From NCBI GenBank assembly GCA_023436825.1, contig JAEZHS010000547.1, positions 1 to 8,298 of the forward strand: DNA of 8,298 bases, read 5' to 3'. A program made the position numbers and the translations under genes. Below, in pieces: positions 6,187 through 8,298 of this stretch. Every line of letters starts with the position of its first letter. Within the stretch, counting starts at the first letter, position 1. The DNA comes from Pseudomonadota bacterium (lineage in GTDB: Bacteria > Pseudomonadota > Alphaproteobacteria > Reyranellales > Reyranellaceae). Below the pieces are notes generated by a model. That model was not told the DNA's origin. It ran no database searches and saw only the letters and a list, made by a program, of their open reading frames with translations.

Positions 6187-6258
6187 GGGCGCAGCTACGG
6201 GTTCACGACACGTAGGTGGGCATGGCCCCTTCGGCCGCAGCCGATGCGCCCTACAGCA

Positions 6259-6280
6259 GCGCGACAAGCATGCGTTGCGC
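6259..6280 (-). terminator. Weak stem-loop after the 532-residue protein gene
   Basis: GCGCGAC (6259-6265) pairs with GTTGCGC (6274-6280) around an 8-base loop, 7 bp including one non-Watson-Crick G/T position. It sits 19 bases beyond the stop of the minus-strand gene ending at 6299 and within the 112-bp gap before the VOC start. No U-tract. Otherwise nothing is seen in this gap. Confidence 0.25.
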
Positions 6281-6298
6281 CACTGCGCCCTGTCAATG

Positions 6299-7897
6299 TC
6301 AGGCGAGTGCGGCGACGCCCAACGCCTTGCCGAAGCGGCGGCTGCAATCCAGCGGATCGCCGTATTTGCGGTGCCGCGCCGTGTGATGTGCGGCCGCCAG
6401 CAGCAGGCGGCTCTTCAGGGGATTCCGGTTCTTGGCCGAATCCTCCAGCATGCAGAGGGCGATCTCCTGGTTGTGCGGATCGTTGCCGAGCCGCGAGCAG
6501 GCCATGGCGATGGCGCGCACCAATGGGGCCGTGTCGAGGCCGCCGTCGAGCGCGGCCTGGATCCAGCCCAGGGCCTTGGGCGAATCGAGCGCCACGCAGG
6601 CCGCCTCGACGCGGCTTGCAACCGCCTCGGCGTCGAGCCTGCGGATGGACTGCGTCTCGATGCGCGGCGGCGTGAGATCGCCGCTGAGCTTCTGATGCCA
6701 GGCGTTCTGGTTGAGATAGGCGGCGGCCAGATAGAGCAGTTTCAGCCGCTGCGGATGCTCGAACGTGTCCCAGAACCAGCCCTGCGTGTTGACGTACTCG
6801 TAGCAATGCTGCGGCAGGGAGAAGTTGAGCTCGCCGTGGGTTTCCAGGGCAACCGTCGCGGCGCCGACCTGGATGGCGTCCAGAAGGGCGCGCGGGCTCT
6901 TGCCGGCCTTCAGCAGTGCCGCCAGGTGGGGCAGGTAAGCGGGTTCGGGCTCGCGAACGATGACCTCGATCAGCGCCTCGGTCTCCCTGGCGTCGAGCGG
7001 CGCCTTGTTGTTGGCGAGGATCGCGCGTTCCTGCTCGGTGGTGCCGGCGTAGGGCACGGCGTGCAGGGTCTGGCCCTCGAGATAGACGGTGATGGCGTTG
7101 CAGGCCACCTCGTAGAGCGAGTACCAGCGCGGGCCGACGGCGATGTCGAGCGCGCCCGCATAGAGCACGTCGTGCGCGTCGTCCCAGCCGATCGCCTCGC
7201 CCAGCTCGACGGTGGCGCGGGCGCGGAAGGACTTGTGGCCGGTCGTGTAGGAGCGGTTCTGGAAAGAGCGGTCCTGCACGTCGATCAGGCCGGCGAAGCA
7301 GAGCTCGGCTAACGCGGCGCGGCGCTCGGTCGGGTTCTGCATCAGGCCGAGGAACACGCGGTAGGCGTCGACGACGTTGCCGCGATGGACCAGCGTCATC
7401 CACTGGCCCAGACGTTGCTTCAGCGGTCCGTCCAGCGCCATCGGCGTCTGGTCGGGCCAGTGCACGACAGGGACGGGCGGCGGGCCGTCAGGCATCTGGA
7501 AGCCGCGCGCATAGTGGCCGGGCGCCTTGGCGATCTTCTGGTTCCAGATGTCGAGCCCGGTCGGGATGTACCAGATGGTCTGCGCCAGCGGCAGGCCGGA
7601 GGCGGCACCCGGCAGCATCTTCGACAGGTTGAGGCTCGCCCGTGCGCTCAAGAGGCAATGATCGTTGTTCACGAAGTTCACGTACCCGTCGTCCATGCGC
7701 TCATGGTAGGGCACATGCGTGTAGGGCGCGTGGATGCGCACGGCCTCGCGCAGCATCTCGGTGATCGGCCGGCCGTCTCGCACCAGCCCGTAATAGACCT
7801 CGCTCGCGCCCTTCTGGTCGCGGGCCATGATGCGCTCTTCCAGCGCGGCGTAGCGGGAGTCGGTGGGACGCGTAGCGGTGACAGAGTCGGGTGACAT
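6299..7897 (-). CDS. Conserved-looking helical protein of unknown function, 532 residues
   Basis: I do not recognise this protein. The start is the ATG at 7897, supported by GGAGG 8 bases upstream and a good promoter; the open frame continues to 8152 but that extension is Arg/Pro-rich and noncoding in character. There is no signal peptide or transmembrane segment, so a cytosolic location is inferred. Blocks that look conserved are HAPYTHVPYHERMDDGYVNF (56-75) then VNNDHCLLSA (76-85); TTGHKSFRA (218-226) followed by ELGEAIGWDDAHDVL (231-245); YSLYEVACNAITVYLEG (259-275); and FSLPQHCYEYVNT (359-371) before a helical LKLLYLAAAYLNQ. Many His/Asp/Glu residues in these blocks could bind metal, and the GHK...IGW...A pattern faintly recalls questin-oxidase-like helical oxygenases, a low-confidence idea. 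The C-terminal third looks like repeated helical pairs. The divergent neighbour is a damaged TPP-enzyme gene. Confidence 0.85.
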   Translation of the reverse strand: MSPDSVTATRPTDSRYAALEERIMARDQKGASEVYYGLVRDGRPITEMLREAVRIHAPYTHVPYHERMDDGYVNFVNNDHCLLSARASLNLSKMLPGAASGLPLAQTIWYIPTGLDIWNQKIAKAPGHYARGFQMPDGPPPVPVVHWPDQTPMALDGPLKQRLGQWMTLVHRGNVVDAYRVFLGLMQNPTERRAALAELCFAGLIDVQDRSFQNRSYTTGHKSFRARATVELGEAIGWDDAHDVLYAGALDIAVGPRWYSLYEVACNAITVYLEGQTLHAVPYAGTTEQERAILANNKAPLDARETEALIEVIVREPEPAYLPHLAALLKAGKSPRALLDAIQVGAATVALETHGELNFSLPQHCYEYVNTQGWFWDTFEHPQRLKLLYLAAAYLNQNAWHQKLSGDLTPPRIETQSIRRLDAEAVASRVEAACVALDSPKALGWIQAALDGGLDTAPLVRAIAMACSRLGNDPHNQEIALCMLEDSAKNRNPLKSRLLLAAAHHTARHRKYGDPLDCSRRFGKALGVAALA

Positions 7898-7905
7898 CAG
7901 GGCAA

Positions 7906-7910
7906 CCTCC
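7906..7910 (-). promoter_or_regulatory. Ribosome binding site of the 532-residue protein gene
   Basis: GGAGG on the minus strand, 8 bases before the ATG at 7897. It is the clearest Shine-Dalgarno in the window and fixes the start well inside the longer open frame. Confidence 0.75.
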
Positions 7911-7921
7911 ACGAGGCAGCC

Positions 7922-7950
7922 ATTAGACGCCCGTATGAGTGGCCTTCCAA
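7922..7950 (-). promoter_or_regulatory. Sigma-70-like promoter for the 532-residue protein gene
   Basis: On the minus strand, TTGGAA (7945-7950) and TCTAAT (7922-7927) are separated by exactly 17 bases: 4 of 6 and 5 of 6 matches to the consensus -35 and -10. Transcription would start about 17-18 bases before the ATG, just upstream of the GGAGG. No similar match was found for the opposite-strand gene in the 110-bp gap. Confidence 0.55.
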
Positions 7951-8007
7951 GCCGGCAATTTCGCAGAATGCTCGGCGTCGTGGCAGAGTTCGGGAAGACA
8001 GAGGAGC

Positions 8008-8221
8008 ATGAGCCAGACCGTTGCCGAAGTGATCGTCGAGACCCTCGAGGCCGACATCTCCAAGGCGACGGCGCCGGCCGAGCCGGCCTTCGCGGTGCAC
8101 AGGGCTCGTGAACCCCGACTTCTCGCGCGTTGCCGAGGCGATCGGCTTCCACGCGCGCCGGGTCGAGAAGGCGACCGAGCCATGCTTGTCGGCCGCGCCG
8201 GCGATGTGTGGGATTTGGTGA
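8008..8221 (+). pseudogene. Broken fragment of a TPP-dependent (PoxB/acetolactate-synthase-like) enzyme gene
   Basis: The ATG at 8008, with AGGAG directly before it, starts MSQTVAEVIVETLEA, the usual N-terminus of pyruvate-oxidase/acetolactate-synthase-type thiamine pyrophosphate enzymes. The expected next segment (AGV..YG.PGD) is missing. After about 50 unrecognisable bases, the +1 frame from 8105 reads LVNPDFSRVAEAIGFHARRV then EKATEP, which looks like the C-terminal TPP-binding domain of the same family. That frame ends at TGA 8219-8221; the original frame stops at 8233-8235. A full-length member has about 550-600 residues, so some 500 residues appear to be missing. Because the sequence runs straight into a poly-G tract, a chimeric contig end is the leading explanation; a true internal deletion is possible. 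It is divergent from the 532-residue protein gene across 110 bp. Confidence 0.55.
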
Positions 8222-8241
8222 CTGAAGATCTCTAGCGAAGC

Positions 8242-8298
8242 GGGGGGGGGGGGGGGGGGGGGGGGGGGGCGGGGGGGGGGGGGGGGGGGGGGGGGGGG
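8242..8298. other. Poly-G tract, probable sequencing/assembly artefact
   Basis: 56 of the last 57 bases are G, the one exception being C at 8270. Runs like this arise when two-colour Illumina chemistry reads no signal, and are not expected in a real genome at this length. The bases just before (AGATCTCTAGCGAAGCG, 8227-8242 region) are vaguely adapter-like, which is a guess. Nothing biological is called here. Confidence 0.9.

Noticed and set aside
6187..6267. 27-residue N-terminal extension of the VOC protein
   Set aside because: Cys/Pro/Arg-rich and unlike the family; the typical N-terminus MPNLENLRKQAK begins at 6186.
6152..7403. Large open frames on both strands overlapping the 532-residue protein gene
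   Set aside because: The frame chosen has a ribosome site, a promoter and balanced amino-acid composition; the others are rich in Arg, Gly, Ala and Pro and begin inside neighbouring features.
8053..8104. Antisense VALEM-like peptide suggesting an inverted TPP-enzyme segment
   Set aside because: Only five residues match from memory and the flanking residues do not fit the family, so it is probably chance.
7898..8152. N-terminal extension of the 532-residue protein
   Set aside because: It would run through the promoter, the GGAGG site and the divergent gene start, and its composition is Arg/Pro/Ser-rich and non-protein-like.
8242..8298. G-quadruplex-forming or telomere-like tract
   Set aside because: A near-pure G run at the exact contig end is far better explained as a sequencing artefact than as a biological element.

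Overview
The window looks like a contig end from a GC-rich, probably alphaproteobacterial chromosome. The reasons are high GC throughout, GTG/ATG starts with recognisable Shine-Dalgarno sites in several places, and short intergenic gaps. The gene types (stand-alone Ser/Thr kinase, soluble CYP, quinone oxidoreductase, VOC and GNAT proteins) suit a soil or water Rhodospirillales/Hyphomicrobiales-type organism. The lineage is inferred from gene style only. No CRISPR array, insertion sequence, tRNA or rRNA was seen, and no gap longer than 300 bases lacks a gene.

Region 1 (1-2719, + strand) reads as a signalling or envelope operon. It holds the 3' end of a protein with a Pro/Ala-rich linker and a C-terminal peptidoglycan-binding domain. 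Next comes a two-TM membrane sensor with a periplasmic CxxCH haem-binding motif and a cytoplasmic HAMP domain but no output domain. Last is a soluble Hanks-type Ser/Thr kinase with two C-terminal copies of a small helical module. Gaps are 38 and 22 bp. The pairing suggests a split receptor, with a haem/redox sensor acting on a kinase in trans. A perfect 10-bp hairpin closes the unit at 2731-2753.

Region 2 (2767-5063, - strand) holds a cytochrome P450 followed by an MDR-type NAD(P)H:quinone oxidoreductase. Between them is an elaborate 43-bp palindromic element that starts 1 bp after the P450 stop codon. The pair may be a small oxidation module; the substrate is unknown.

Region 3 (5093-6186) holds a GNAT acetyltransferase (+), divergent from the P450 across only 29 bp. 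Facing it is a VOC (glyoxalase/bleomycin-resistance fold) protein (-) with an extra N-terminal helical module.

Region 4 (6299-8298) holds a 532-residue, mostly helical protein of unrecognised function (-) with a good sigma-70-like promoter. Divergent from it is a damaged open reading frame (+) with the N-terminus of a thiamine-pyrophosphate-dependent (PoxB/acetolactate-synthase-like) enzyme and, out of frame about 50 bp later, a C-terminal-like fragment of the same family. The last ~57 bases are almost pure G, which is most likely a sequencing or assembly artefact. The final ~200-250 bases should therefore be treated as unreliable.

The most promising biology is the haem-sensor/Ser-Thr-kinase pair, followed by the unassigned 532-residue protein. 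Nothing here clearly amounts to a wholly new system.
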